DNA from: Kiritimatiellia bacterium
GTDB taxonomy: Bacteria > Verrucomicrobiota > Kiritimatiellia > RFP12 > UBA1067
Assembly (NCBI GenBank): GCA_900767325.1
Contig: CAAFYT010000056.1
Coordinates: forward strand, 1-9,403
DNA length: 9,403 nt
Direction: 5' to 3'
Part shown: piece by piece, positions 1 through 6,116 of the stretch
How positions within the stretch are numbered: position 1 is the first letter of the stretch
How the letters are laid out: each line of letters begins with the position of its first letter
Notes under the pieces: model-generated
Databases searched by the model: none
What the model was told of the DNA's origin: nothing
The model's input: the letters and a program-made list of their open reading frames with translations, nothing else
Made by a program: the position numbers and the translations under genes

Positions 1-907
1 ACTCGATCTGGCGGTAGAACTCGGGCGAGATGCCCGCGACGAGCTCCTGCTCGGCGGCGGCCGTCTCGTTCGGCCGGGCCGTGAGCGTATTGCACATCGT
101 GTTGCGCCACTCGAAGTTGCCGGTCACCTCGTCGCGCAGCTCGGTCGGCAACGCCATGCGCCAATCCATCGCCAGCTTCGCGCACGTCTCCCGCAGCGCG
201 GCATCGTCCAGTTCGTCGGGCTTGAGCGACTTGAACGCCTGCTTGATCTCGATCGGCGTCATCGCCGGAAAGAGATCCACTTCGGGATGGCCGAGACGAT
301 TGCGCTTGTTGAGCCCGTTTACGATCTCGACGATCTGGCGACGGAAGGCGTCCGGCGCAAGCGCCGACACCTCGTTATAGCCGCTCGCGGTTATGTACCG
401 CGTGCCCGTCATGCGGTTGTAGTAGTAGATGGGCCGCTCGCACATCGGAATCTTCGACGCGTTGATGAGATCGACGACGTCGTCCTGCGAGATCGGCTGG
501 CGCGCCATGCGCCAGTTCTCCCCTCGGCTGCGCAACGCGGCGCGGACCTTCGCGGAATTGGTGTTGAGAAAGCGAATCGCGCACTTCGAGACGAGCGTCT
601 GTAGCGCCTCGTCGGCTCGAAACGCCAGATCCATGCGCTCCGGATTCGGACGGATCAGAACCTGATCGTCGGTGAAGATGAGATCCACCGACTCGACAAT
701 CTCCGCATCCTCCTCGCCGCTCGTCAACGGCGCCTGGCCGGAAGCGGCGCGCCGGGCGTTGAGGTGCTCAAGCCAGCGGATGCGCTGCATCGCATGCACG
801 CCCTTGATCGTCACAAGGCCCGGCGTGCGGAGGAAGATCGTTCCGATCCGACTCAGAAGAACGCCCTCGGCGTCCCTCGCGAAAAGTTTGTCCCCAAGTA
901 TTTCCAT
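1..907 (-). CDS. Uncharacterised protein, N-terminal 302 residues (3' end beyond window)
   Basis: An uninterrupted minus-strand frame runs from an ATG at 907 to the left edge, giving 302 codons with no stop. I do not recognise the family. The protein appears soluble: there is no signal peptide or membrane segment. The first 40 residues (MEILGDKLFARDAEGVLLSR then a hydrophobic IGTIFL stretch) look like a small beta-rich start. Residues 70-90 contain DLIFTDDQVLIRPNPERMDL. Residues 157-172 hold a tyrosine-rich segment, RPIYYYNRMTGTRY, and residues 226-256 look helical and acidic. The start is chosen because an extended -10 promoter ends only 7 nt upstream and no earlier in-frame start is compatible with it. 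There is no Shine-Dalgarno sequence, so the mRNA may be leaderless. It has its own promoter and follows a terminator, so it is a separate transcription unit from the genes to its right. The reading frame is confident; the function is unknown. Confidence 0.82.
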   Translation of the reverse strand, partial: MEILGDKLFARDAEGVLLSRIGTIFLRTPGLVTIKGVHAMQRIRWLEHLNARRAASGQAPLTSGEEDAEIVESVDLIFTDDQVLIRPNPERMDLAFRADEALQTLVSKCAIRFLNTNSAKVRAALRSRGENWRMARQPISQDDVVDLINASKIPMCERPIYYYNRMTGTRYITASGYNEVSALAPDAFRRQIVEIVNGLNKRNRLGHPEVDLFPAMTPIEIKQAFKSLKPDELDDAALRETCAKLAMDWRMALPTELRDEVTGNFEWRNTMCNTLTARPNETAAAEQELVAGISPEFYRQIE

Positions 908-941
908 AGTGGGTATTATATCACAATTCCGACCTTCGCAA
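908..941 (-). promoter_or_regulatory. Extended -10 promoter for the gene starting at 907, leaderless type
   Basis: On the minus strand the sequence TGATATAATAC lies immediately before the start codon: TATAAT at 920-915 with the extended TGA at 923-921. Seven bases separate the -10 from the ATG at 907, so the expected transcription start falls at or within a base of the start codon. A weak -35 candidate, TTGCGA, is at 941-936 with a 15-bp spacer. An extended -10 commonly works with a poor -35. The promoter begins within about 10 bases of the U-tract of the upstream terminator, leaving no spare space. Confidence 0.75.
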
Positions 942-945
942 ATGC

Positions 946-982
946 AAAAAAGAGGCACGGCCCGCAAAGACCGCGCCCTTTT
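946..982 (-). terminator. Rho-independent terminator after the RRM protein gene
   Basis: Read on the minus strand, the arm AAAAGGGCGCGG (982-971) pairs with CCGTGCCTCTTTT (960-948) around a 10-base loop. There is one bulged base and one G-U pair. The 3' arm runs into six consecutive Ts (951-946). It starts 26 bases after the TGA of the RNA-binding protein gene. It is the only clear intrinsic terminator I can see in the window, so it may also end transcripts that begin much further upstream. Confidence 0.8.
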
Positions 983-1008
983 CAATCTGTGTTACGAGAA
1001 CGACAGAA

Positions 1009-1350
1009 TCACCAACGGGTTTCACGCCGCGGACCGCGATCGCCGAAGCCGCCGCGCCCACCGCCGAAACCGCCGCGAGAGCCGCGAAAACCGCGATCCT
1101 CACGAGGAGGCTTCGGCTGCGACTCGTTGACGCGCACGGCGCGTCCATCGAGCTCTTGTCCGTTCAGCGCGTCGATCGCAGCCTGCGCCTGAGCGGCGTC
1201 TGGCATCGTGACGAAGCCGAATCCCTTGCTGCGACCGGTCATGCGATCGGTTACAACGCGAACGGCGGTAACTTCGCCGAATGCCGCGAACGCCGCCTTG
1301 AGTCCATCGTCGGTGGTCGCGTACGCGAGGTTACCAACATAGATTTCCAT
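1009..1350 (-). CDS. RRM-domain, glycine-rich RNA-binding protein
   Basis: A 113-residue protein made of one RNA recognition motif followed by a short RGG-type tail. RNP2 is IYVGNL at residues 3-8 and RNP1 is KGFGFVTM at 42-49; the last position of RNP1 is Met where an aromatic is usual. The aromatic residues of RNP2 (Y4) and RNP1 (F44, F46) that stack on RNA bases are present. Residues 85-113 (DRGFRGSRGGFGGGRGGFGD and on) are Gly/Arg-rich and probably disordered, adding non-specific RNA contacts. Small single-RRM proteins of this kind occur in cyanobacteria, Planctomycetes/Verrucomicrobia and some Proteobacteria. They are often cold-induced and are thought to act as RNA chaperones; that role is taken from the family, not shown here. 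The start at 1350 puts RNP2 at the expected extreme N-terminus, with GAAGGA at 1366-1361. The frame stays open further upstream but adds nothing domain-like. It has its own promoter and terminator. Confidence 0.93.
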   Translation of the reverse strand: MEIYVGNLAYATTDDGLKAAFAAFGEVTAVRVVTDRMTGRSKGFGFVTMPDAAQAQAAIDALNGQELDGRAVRVNESQPKPPREDRGFRGSRGGFGGGRGGFGDRGPRRETRW

Positions 1351-1374
1351 CTGATTTCTTTCCTTCTTTTCTTT

Positions 1375-1396
1375 GTGCGCTCGAACGAGCCGGCAC
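1375..1396 (-). promoter_or_regulatory. Hairpin in the 5' leader of the RRM gene
   Basis: Within the predicted leader of about 65 nt, GTGC + GCTC pairs with GAGC + GCAC around the loop GTTC, with a two-base CG bulge on one side. After it comes a single-stranded purine-rich stretch (1374-1351) that holds the GAAGGA ribosome-binding site. The arrangement would suit autoregulation or temperature response, as known for leaders of cold-shock-type genes, but no specific regulator can be read from the sequence. Confidence 0.4.
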
Positions 1397-1421
1397 GCGC
1401 CCACTCCGCCCGAACACGTAA

Positions 1422-1451
1422 ATTGTATCACTTTTCATGCCCGCGCGTCAA
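1422..1451 (-). promoter_or_regulatory. Sigma70 promoter of the RRM gene
   Basis: TTGACG at 1451-1446 and TACAAT at 1427-1422 are separated by 18 bp, and the -10 is preceded by TGA (1430-1428), giving an extended -10. Transcription should start near 1415, leaving a leader of about 65 nt before the ATG at 1350. The TGA stop codon of the upstream ligase gene (1450-1448) lies inside the -35 hexamer. This is the best match to consensus of the three promoters seen. Confidence 0.8.
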
Positions 1452-3097
1452 CTCCCCGCGAGCTCGTTCTGCTGCGCCACGAGATTGGCTCCGCCGTAGA
1501 TCTTGCGCAGCTTCGGCTTCTCGATCTTGCCGGTCGGATTGCGCGGCACCTCGGCGAAGATCACCATGCGCGGCCTCTTGTAGCGCGGCAACGCGAGGCA
1601 GAACTCGTTGAGTTCCTTCTCGTCCATCGTTTCGCCGTCCTTCACCGCGACGATCGCCGCCGCGATTTCGCCCAACCGCATGTCCGGAAGGCCGATCACC
1701 GCAACGTCCTTCACCTTGCGGTTGGAGCGGATGAAGTCCTCGATCTGCACGGGGTAGAGGTTCTCGCCGCCCGTGATGATCACGTCCTTCGCACGATCGA
1801 CGAGGTAGATGAAGCCGTCGCGCTCCTCAGCCATGTCGCCCGTCAGGAGCCAGCCGGGCTCCTTGATGATCTCCGCCGTCGCCTTCGGGTTCTTGTAGTA
1901 CTCCTTGAGGATGCCGGGGCCGTTCAGCGCCAGCTCGCCGACCTCGCCCGGCTTGACGGGGGTGATGCCATCGCGCCCGACGATCTTCGTCTTCCAGCCG
2001 TAGCCCGCGACGCCGATCGCGCCGACGTGGTCGATGTTCTCGATGCCGAGATGCACCGCGCCGGGCCCCGTCGACTCCGAAAGCCCGTAGTTCGTGTCGT
2101 AGTCGTGCCGCGGAAACACGCCCTTCCAGCGCCGAATCAGCGACGGCGGAACCGGCTGGGCGCCGATGTGCATCAGCCGCCACTGATCCAGATGGTAGTC
2201 GGCGATCTTCACGTCGCCGCGGTCGATCGCGTCGAGGATGTCCTGCGCCCAGGGTACGAGCAGCCAGACGATCGTGCAGCGCTCCTCGGAGACCGCCCGC
2301 AGGATCCACTCCGGCTTCACGCCCTTCAGCAGAACCGCCCGACCGCCGACGTAGAAGCTTCCGAACCAGTGCATCTTCGCGCCGGTGTGGTAGAGCGGCG
2401 GAATGCAGAGGAAGACGTCGTCTTTCGTCTGCCCGTGATGCGCCTGCTCGACCTTGCAGCTGTGCAGCAGACACTTGTGCTGGAGCACGATGGCCTTCGG
2501 AAAGCCCGTCGTGCCGCTCGAGAAGTAGATCGCCGCCTCGTCGTCCTCCACGAGTCTGATCGCCGGCGACTTCGCGCTGCAGAAGCCCACCAGCCCCCGA
2601 TAGGACTCGGCGAACGAGGGACAGTCCTCGCCGACGTAGAGCCGGGCGCGAAGACGCGGCACAAGATCCACGATCTGCTCCACGCGCCCCGTGAACTCGG
2701 GCCCGAACACGAGCCCATCGGCGTCCGCAAGCTCCAGACAGTACTTGATCTCGTCGGCCGTGTAGCGAAAGTTGAGCGGAACCGCCAGACAGCCCGCCTT
2801 GAGCACGCCGAAGTAGATCGGCAGCCACTCCAGGCAGTTCATCAGCAGGATCGCGATCTTGTCGCCCTTCTTGAAGCCGCGGCTCAGCAGGAAGTTCGCG
2901 AAGCGATTGGACTGCTCGCAGAACTCTTTCCACGTGATGTCGCTGCGGAACGCATCCTCGCGCGAGGCCTCGATGAGCGAATACTCGCGCCAGGTCCGGC
3001 GCTTCTCGCTCGCTTCCTGCGGATTGATCTCGACCAATGCAACGTCGTTCGGCCACTCCGCCGCGTTGCGATCCAATATCTCGGTGATGTTGTTCAT
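1448..3097 (-). CDS. AMP-forming acyl-CoA synthetase (ANL superfamily ligase)
   Basis: A 549-residue, full-length member of the acyl/aryl-CoA synthetase superfamily, which activates a carboxylic acid with ATP to an acyl-adenylate and then transfers it to CoA. Core motifs are in order: the phosphate-binding loop YFSSGTTGFPK at 191-201; YGLSES at 337-342; the ATP-ribose Asp in TGD at 419-421; the hinge region DRAKD at 435-439 followed by GGENLYP; and the catalytic lysine K524 in PTGKIEK near the C-terminus. There is no signal peptide or carrier domain, so it is a stand-alone cytoplasmic enzyme. The N-terminal region (about residues 25-56) has an extra charged segment before TWKEF, which I associate with medium/long-chain acyl-CoA synthetases of anaerobes; the substrate cannot be read from the sequence. 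The start at 3097 gives the normal family N-terminus, has no Shine-Dalgarno sequence, and lies 9 nt after an extended -10. The gene is 15 bp downstream of pdxY. Confidence 0.92.
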   Translation of the reverse strand: MNNITEILDRNAAEWPNDVALVEINPQEASEKRRTWREYSLIEASREDAFRSDITWKEFCEQSNRFANFLLSRGFKKGDKIAILLMNCLEWLPIYFGVLKAGCLAVPLNFRYTADEIKYCLELADADGLVFGPEFTGRVEQIVDLVPRLRARLYVGEDCPSFAESYRGLVGFCSAKSPAIRLVEDDEAAIYFSSGTTGFPKAIVLQHKCLLHSCKVEQAHHGQTKDDVFLCIPPLYHTGAKMHWFGSFYVGGRAVLLKGVKPEWILRAVSEERCTIVWLLVPWAQDILDAIDRGDVKIADYHLDQWRLMHIGAQPVPPSLIRRWKGVFPRHDYDTNYGLSESTGPGAVHLGIENIDHVGAIGVAGYGWKTKIVGRDGITPVKPGEVGELALNGPGILKEYYKNPKATAEIIKEPGWLLTGDMAEERDGFIYLVDRAKDVIITGGENLYPVQIEDFIRSNRKVKDVAVIGLPDMRLGEIAAAIVAVKDGETMDEKELNEFCLALPRYKRPRMVIFAEVPRNPTGKIEKPKLRKIYGGANLVAQQNELAGS

Positions 3098-3115
3098 TGT
3101 CCGCGTATTATATCA
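3098..3115 (-). promoter_or_regulatory. Extended -10 promoter of the ligase gene, near-leaderless, overlapping the pdxY stop
   Basis: TATAAT at 3112-3107 is preceded by TGA (3115-3113), which is also the stop codon of the kinase gene. The 11-mer TGATATAATAC is identical to that in the promoter at 923-913. Nine bases separate the -10 from the ATG at 3097, so the leader would be only about 0-3 nt. No good -35 is visible; the candidate positions fall in the kinase coding sequence. Confidence 0.65.
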
Positions 3116-3943
3116 TATCCGCGCGACCAGATCGGGAATGACCTTCTCGAAGTTCACGCCGTACCAATGGTCGTCGTCCGTGGCCTTGATCGCCGCGCAG
3201 ACGATATCCGCCGCGAGCGCCGAGGCCTCCAGCGGCGAGTGTCCGCGCAGGATCGCACCCGCGAGCACCGACGCGAAGACATCGCCCGTGCCGTGGGCCG
3301 AGCGCGACAGCCGGGAATTGAAGTCGTAGGCGATCGTCCGCCCGTCGCTCACGGCGGTGCCGAGCTCCTCCGCCTTGAAGCTGACCCCCGTCAGCACCAC
3401 GCCTCTGGCGCCGAGCGCGTGGAGCTTGGCGATCAGCTCCTCGATGTCGCCCCGGGAAGGATGCGCCCCGGGGCCCACGAAGCGCGCCGGATCGTCGCCG
3501 ACGAGCAGCGCCGCCTCGGTGAGGTTCGGCACGACATGGTCGCACCCCTCGACCAGCCGCGCCATCTTCGCGGGGAAGTCGGGGCCAAAGCCCTTGTAGA
3601 GCACGCCGTTGTCCGCCATCGCGGGATCGACGATGCGAATCGCTCCCGGCCGGGAGCTTGTCCGCATGATGGAGAGGATGGGGTCGATGTGGCCCTCGCA
3701 GACGTAGCCGGTGTAGAAGGCGTCGAAGACGATGCCCTGCTCGATCCACTTCTCCTCCACTTTGGACAGCTCACTCGTGAGATCGGCGAAGCTCCACGTC
3801 TTGAAGCCGCCCGTGTGGTTGGAGAGGATCGCCGGCGGCAGAACCGCGCATTCCACGCCGCACGCGCTGATCAGCGGCAGCGCGACGGTCGTCGAGCACT
3901 GCCCAACGCACGAGATGTCCTGAATCGTCAAAAGTCTTTTCAT
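3113..3943 (-). CDS. pdxY: Pyridoxal/pyridoxamine kinase (PdxY-like, ribokinase superfamily)
   Basis: A 276-residue kinase that phosphorylates vitamin B6 vitamers (pyridoxal, pyridoxamine, pyridoxine) with ATP in the PLP salvage pathway, in the cytoplasm. The N-terminus IQDISCVGQCSTTVALP (7-23) followed by SNHTGGF (41-47) is the substrate-binding region typical of the pyridoxamine kinase group found in many anaerobes. Further motifs are YTGY at 77-80, VDPAMAD at 105-111, PNLTEA at 139-144 and the anion-hole/catalytic GTGD at 218-221, whose Asp221 is the expected general base. The ATG at 3943 overlaps the folD stop by 4 nt (ATGA) and has AAGGA seven bases upstream. The frame is open further upstream, but that part is a shadow of folD. 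Length and motifs are complete. Exact vitamer preference, or use of hydroxymethylpyrimidine instead, cannot be excluded, but the N-terminal motif favours PdxY. Confidence 0.9.
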   Translation of the reverse strand: MKRLLTIQDISCVGQCSTTVALPLISACGVECAVLPPAILSNHTGGFKTWSFADLTSELSKVEEKWIEQGIVFDAFYTGYVCEGHIDPILSIMRTSSRPGAIRIVDPAMADNGVLYKGFGPDFPAKMARLVEGCDHVVPNLTEAALLVGDDPARFVGPGAHPSRGDIEELIAKLHALGARGVVLTGVSFKAEELGTAVSDGRTIAYDFNSRLSRSAHGTGDVFASVLAGAILRGHSPLEASALAADIVCAAIKATDDDHWYGVNFEKVIPDLVARI

Positions 3944-4827
3944 TTGTCGTTCCTTGGCGCGCGACTGGCGCTTTCGAGAGTGTTCCAGAGTAGCATCGTG
4001 ATCGTCATCGGCCCCACGCCGCCCGGCACGGGCGTGATGGCGGAGGCGACCGCGCTGCACGAAGCATAGTCCGCATCGCCGACCAGCCGAAAGCCCTTCG
4101 GGCGGGTGGCGTCGGGGATGCGGTTGACGCCCACGTCGATCACCACGGCGCCCGGCTTGAGCATGGCGCCCGTCAGCGTCGAAGGCCGCCCCGCCGCCAC
4201 GACGACGACATCGGCCTGGCGCGTGAAGACGGAGATGTCCGGCGTGCCCGTGTGGCAGAGCGTCACGGTGGCGTTCGTCTCCTTGCGCGACAGCAGCACC
4301 GCGACCGGCTTGCCGACGATGTTCGAGCGCCCGATCACCACCACGTGCCTGCCCTTCACGTCCATGCCCGAGAATTCGATCAGCTTGATGATGCCGTGCG
4401 GCGTGCATGGCAGGAAACACGGCTCGCCGATGAGCATCCGCCCGACGTTGACCGGCGTGAAGCCGTCCACATCCTTTTCCGGCGCGATCGCGTTGATCAC
4501 CCGCTTCTCGTCGAAGCCCTTCGGGAGCGGCAACTGCACGAGGATGCCGTGGATCGCCGGATCCCTGTTGAGGTCGTCGATCCAGTCCAGAAGCTCCTCC
4601 TGCGTGATCGTCGCCTTCAGGCGGATCTCGCGCGAAAGCATGCCCGCCTCGGCGCACGCCTTCTCCTTCGCCGTGACGTAGGAGACGCTGGCCGGATTAT
4701 CCCCGACCAGGATCACCGCCAGCCCCGGCGTGACGCCCCTCTCGTGCTTGAGCTTCGCCACGCCATCCGCGATCTCGCCGCGCAGCTTCGCCGCCAACGC
4801 CTTGCCATCGATGATCTCAGCCGCCAT
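3940..4827 (-). CDS. folD: Bifunctional methylene-THF dehydrogenase / methenyl-THF cyclohydrolase
   Basis: A 295-residue FolD, which interconverts 5,10-methylene-, 5,10-methenyl- and 10-formyl-tetrahydrofolate using NAD(P), in the cytoplasm. Diagnostic features are Y50 and catalytic K54 in SYVTAKEKA; GILVQLPLP at 94-102 with Q98; KDVDGFTP at 118-125 with D121; the Rossmann nucleotide loop GRSNIVGKP at 166-174; and the C-terminal signature PGGVGPMT at 268-275. All expected catalytic residues are present and the length is standard. The start ATG at 4827 shares its A with the TGA stop of gspK (TGATG). Two GGAGG sites lie 4 and 8 bases upstream, inside the last gspK codons. The 3' end overlaps pdxY by 4 nt. 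It is therefore translationally coupled to a secretion gene on one side and a vitamin kinase on the other. Confidence 0.98.
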   Translation of the reverse strand: MAAEIIDGKALAAKLRGEIADGVAKLKHERGVTPGLAVILVGDNPASVSYVTAKEKACAEAGMLSREIRLKATITQEELLDWIDDLNRDPAIHGILVQLPLPKGFDEKRVINAIAPEKDVDGFTPVNVGRMLIGEPCFLPCTPHGIIKLIEFSGMDVKGRHVVVIGRSNIVGKPVAVLLSRKETNATVTLCHTGTPDISVFTRQADVVVVAAGRPSTLTGAMLKPGAVVIDVGVNRIPDATRPKGFRLVGDADYASCSAVASAITPVPGGVGPMTITMLLWNTLESASRAPRNDK

Positions 4828-6116
4828 CAGTCCTCCCTCCATTTGATGTACCGCACCGTCTTGCTCTTGGTGTCGACGTAGCATTCGCAATCGACCTCGC
4901 GCCGCATGCCCATCGATTCGCCCACGATCCTCATCTTGAACACGCTCGTGTCGCTCGGGCTCCACTCGATGTACTGGTTGGCCTCCTCGCCGAGCTTCGC
5001 GTTCGTGTCGGCGATGTCCTCGATGCGCGTGTTGAGATCCTGCCAATCCTTGTAGGGCCACCAGCTCCGCGTCTCGTCGACCTCGTAGTCCTCCGGCATG
5101 ACCTTCAGCCCATCGAGGATCGCCTGCGCGAGCGCCTGGCTGTCCTCGCGGTCCTCGATGTCCTCGGGGAAGATCCCCGGGATCGTCAGGAGCTGGTCCA
5201 TCGTCGTGCTTGGATTGATGACGATCTTGGAGCTGCCCGAGGTTCCGAAGATGCTGACGATGCCCTTGAGCCGCGGATTCGTCTCCGACTCGTCCTCGTC
5301 CGGATGCAGCAGCCCGCCGGTCAGCACGGCGGGGAAGTCGTGGAAGCCCCTGACGTAGCCGAGCTCCTTGATGTCCGGTATCGATCCGTTGCGCGGCGTG
5401 CGACGATCCTCCTTCGCCACGTCGCGCTCCGCCTTGCCGTGCGCTTCCGACTCCAGATTCTCGTAGTATTCCCTGTACCACGCCGACTCCGCGCCGTCGT
5501 CGTCCGCGGGGTCGTTTTCAGAGAGCGGCCCGCGCGAAACCGTGTCGTCCTCGTCGCGCCAGTCGTTCCAGCAGGCGATGAGGTGGTTCATCAGGTTGTG
5601 CGTCTTGGCGCTTCCGCCGTCCGCGTCCTTGACTTCGACTTCGAGGTCTTCGTCGATGCCGGAGTTGATGAGGATCATCTGCCAGCGCAGGGCGTAGTTC
5701 TGGTCGCCGCCCGCATAGAGCTCGTTGACGTTGATGCCGTTCTCCGCGCCGGAGTTGGCGAGTTCGATCTCCACCGTGACCGTGCCGGAGTCGGGATCGT
5801 CGTCGTCCATCAGGATCGGCCCGATCGTGCAGCAGGTGTCGAACTTCAGCGCCCGCTTCTCCCGATACCACCGATCCTCTTCGTCCAGCTCCTTCTCGTC
5901 CTCGTCCTCGCTCCACTCCTTGGCGTCGCCGTAGCCGAGCAGGATCGTCTCGCCCAGGATTCGCCCCGGCTCGATCAGCCGATTGACCCGGTTGCGCTCG
6001 CGCACGTACACGTTGATGCCGGCTTGCTGATGCGCCTCGAACGCGAAGGCCATCACCATGATCGACAAGACCGCGATGATCCAAAGCGCCATGATGAGCG
6101 CGCCGCCCCGCCTCAT
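4827..6116 (-). CDS. gspK: Type II secretion minor pseudopilin GspK
   Basis: A 429-residue GspK, the large minor pseudopilin thought to cap the pseudopilus tip with GspI and GspJ. The prepilin leader MRRGG is followed by a hydrophobic helix (about residues 6-26, ALIMALWIIAVLSIM and on). The residue five places after the cleavage site is not Glu, as is characteristic of GspK. Residues 126-132 (NGINVNE) and 175-191 (LMNHLIACWNDWRDEDD) match the family's inner segments. NPSTTMDQLLTIPGI (301-315) resembles the helix-hairpin-helix-like GspK segment. The protein is markedly acidic: residues 68-82 and 104-109 are dense in Asp/Glu, which may bind calcium or suit an unusual periplasm. Five cysteines (95, 96, 182, 410, 412) could form disulphides. 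The ATG at 6116 overlaps the gspJ stop (ATGA) and has GGAGGAGG six bases upstream. It is longer than the usual 300-340 residues. Confidence 0.92.
   Translation of the reverse strand: MRRGGALIMALWIIAVLSIMVMAFAFEAHQQAGINVYVRERNRVNRLIEPGRILGETILLGYGDAKEWSEDEDEKELDEEDRWYREKRALKFDTCCTIGPILMDDDDPDSGTVTVEIELANSGAENGINVNELYAGGDQNYALRWQMILINSGIDEDLEVEVKDADGGSAKTHNLMNHLIACWNDWRDEDDTVSRGPLSENDPADDDGAESAWYREYYENLESEAHGKAERDVAKEDRRTPRNGSIPDIKELGYVRGFHDFPAVLTGGLLHPDEDESETNPRLKGIVSIFGTSGSSKIVINPSTTMDQLLTIPGIFPEDIEDREDSQALAQAILDGLKVMPEDYEVDETRSWWPYKDWQDLNTRIEDIADTNAKLGEEANQYIEWSPSDTSVFKMRIVGESMGMRREVDCECYVDTKSKTVRYIKWRED

Noticed and set aside
3450..3473. CCCCGGG / CCCCGGGG hairpin in the kinase gene as a possible terminator
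   Set aside because: No T-tract follows on either strand, it lies mid-gene and encodes an ordinary Gly/Pro-containing loop. It is probably a by-product of high GC.
4013..4036. Hairpin-forming CACGCC...GGCGTG near the folD 3' end
   Set aside because: It encodes the invariant PGGVGP signature of FolD, and no T-tract follows, so protein constraint explains it.
1373..4069. Very long plus-strand open frame (898 codons) antisense to the ligase, kinase and folD genes
   Set aside because: It spans three well-supported minus-strand genes across their junctions. Its translation is Arg/Asp/Leu/Val-rich with no motif, and no ribosome-binding site or promoter precedes it. Such mirror frames are expected in GC-rich coding DNA with strong third-position bias.
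3944..4657. N-terminal extension of the kinase frame by 238 codons
   Set aside because: It lies wholly within folD in another frame and its translation is low in hydrophobic residues and motif-free. The kinase family begins at the ATG at 3943, which has a good ribosome-binding site.
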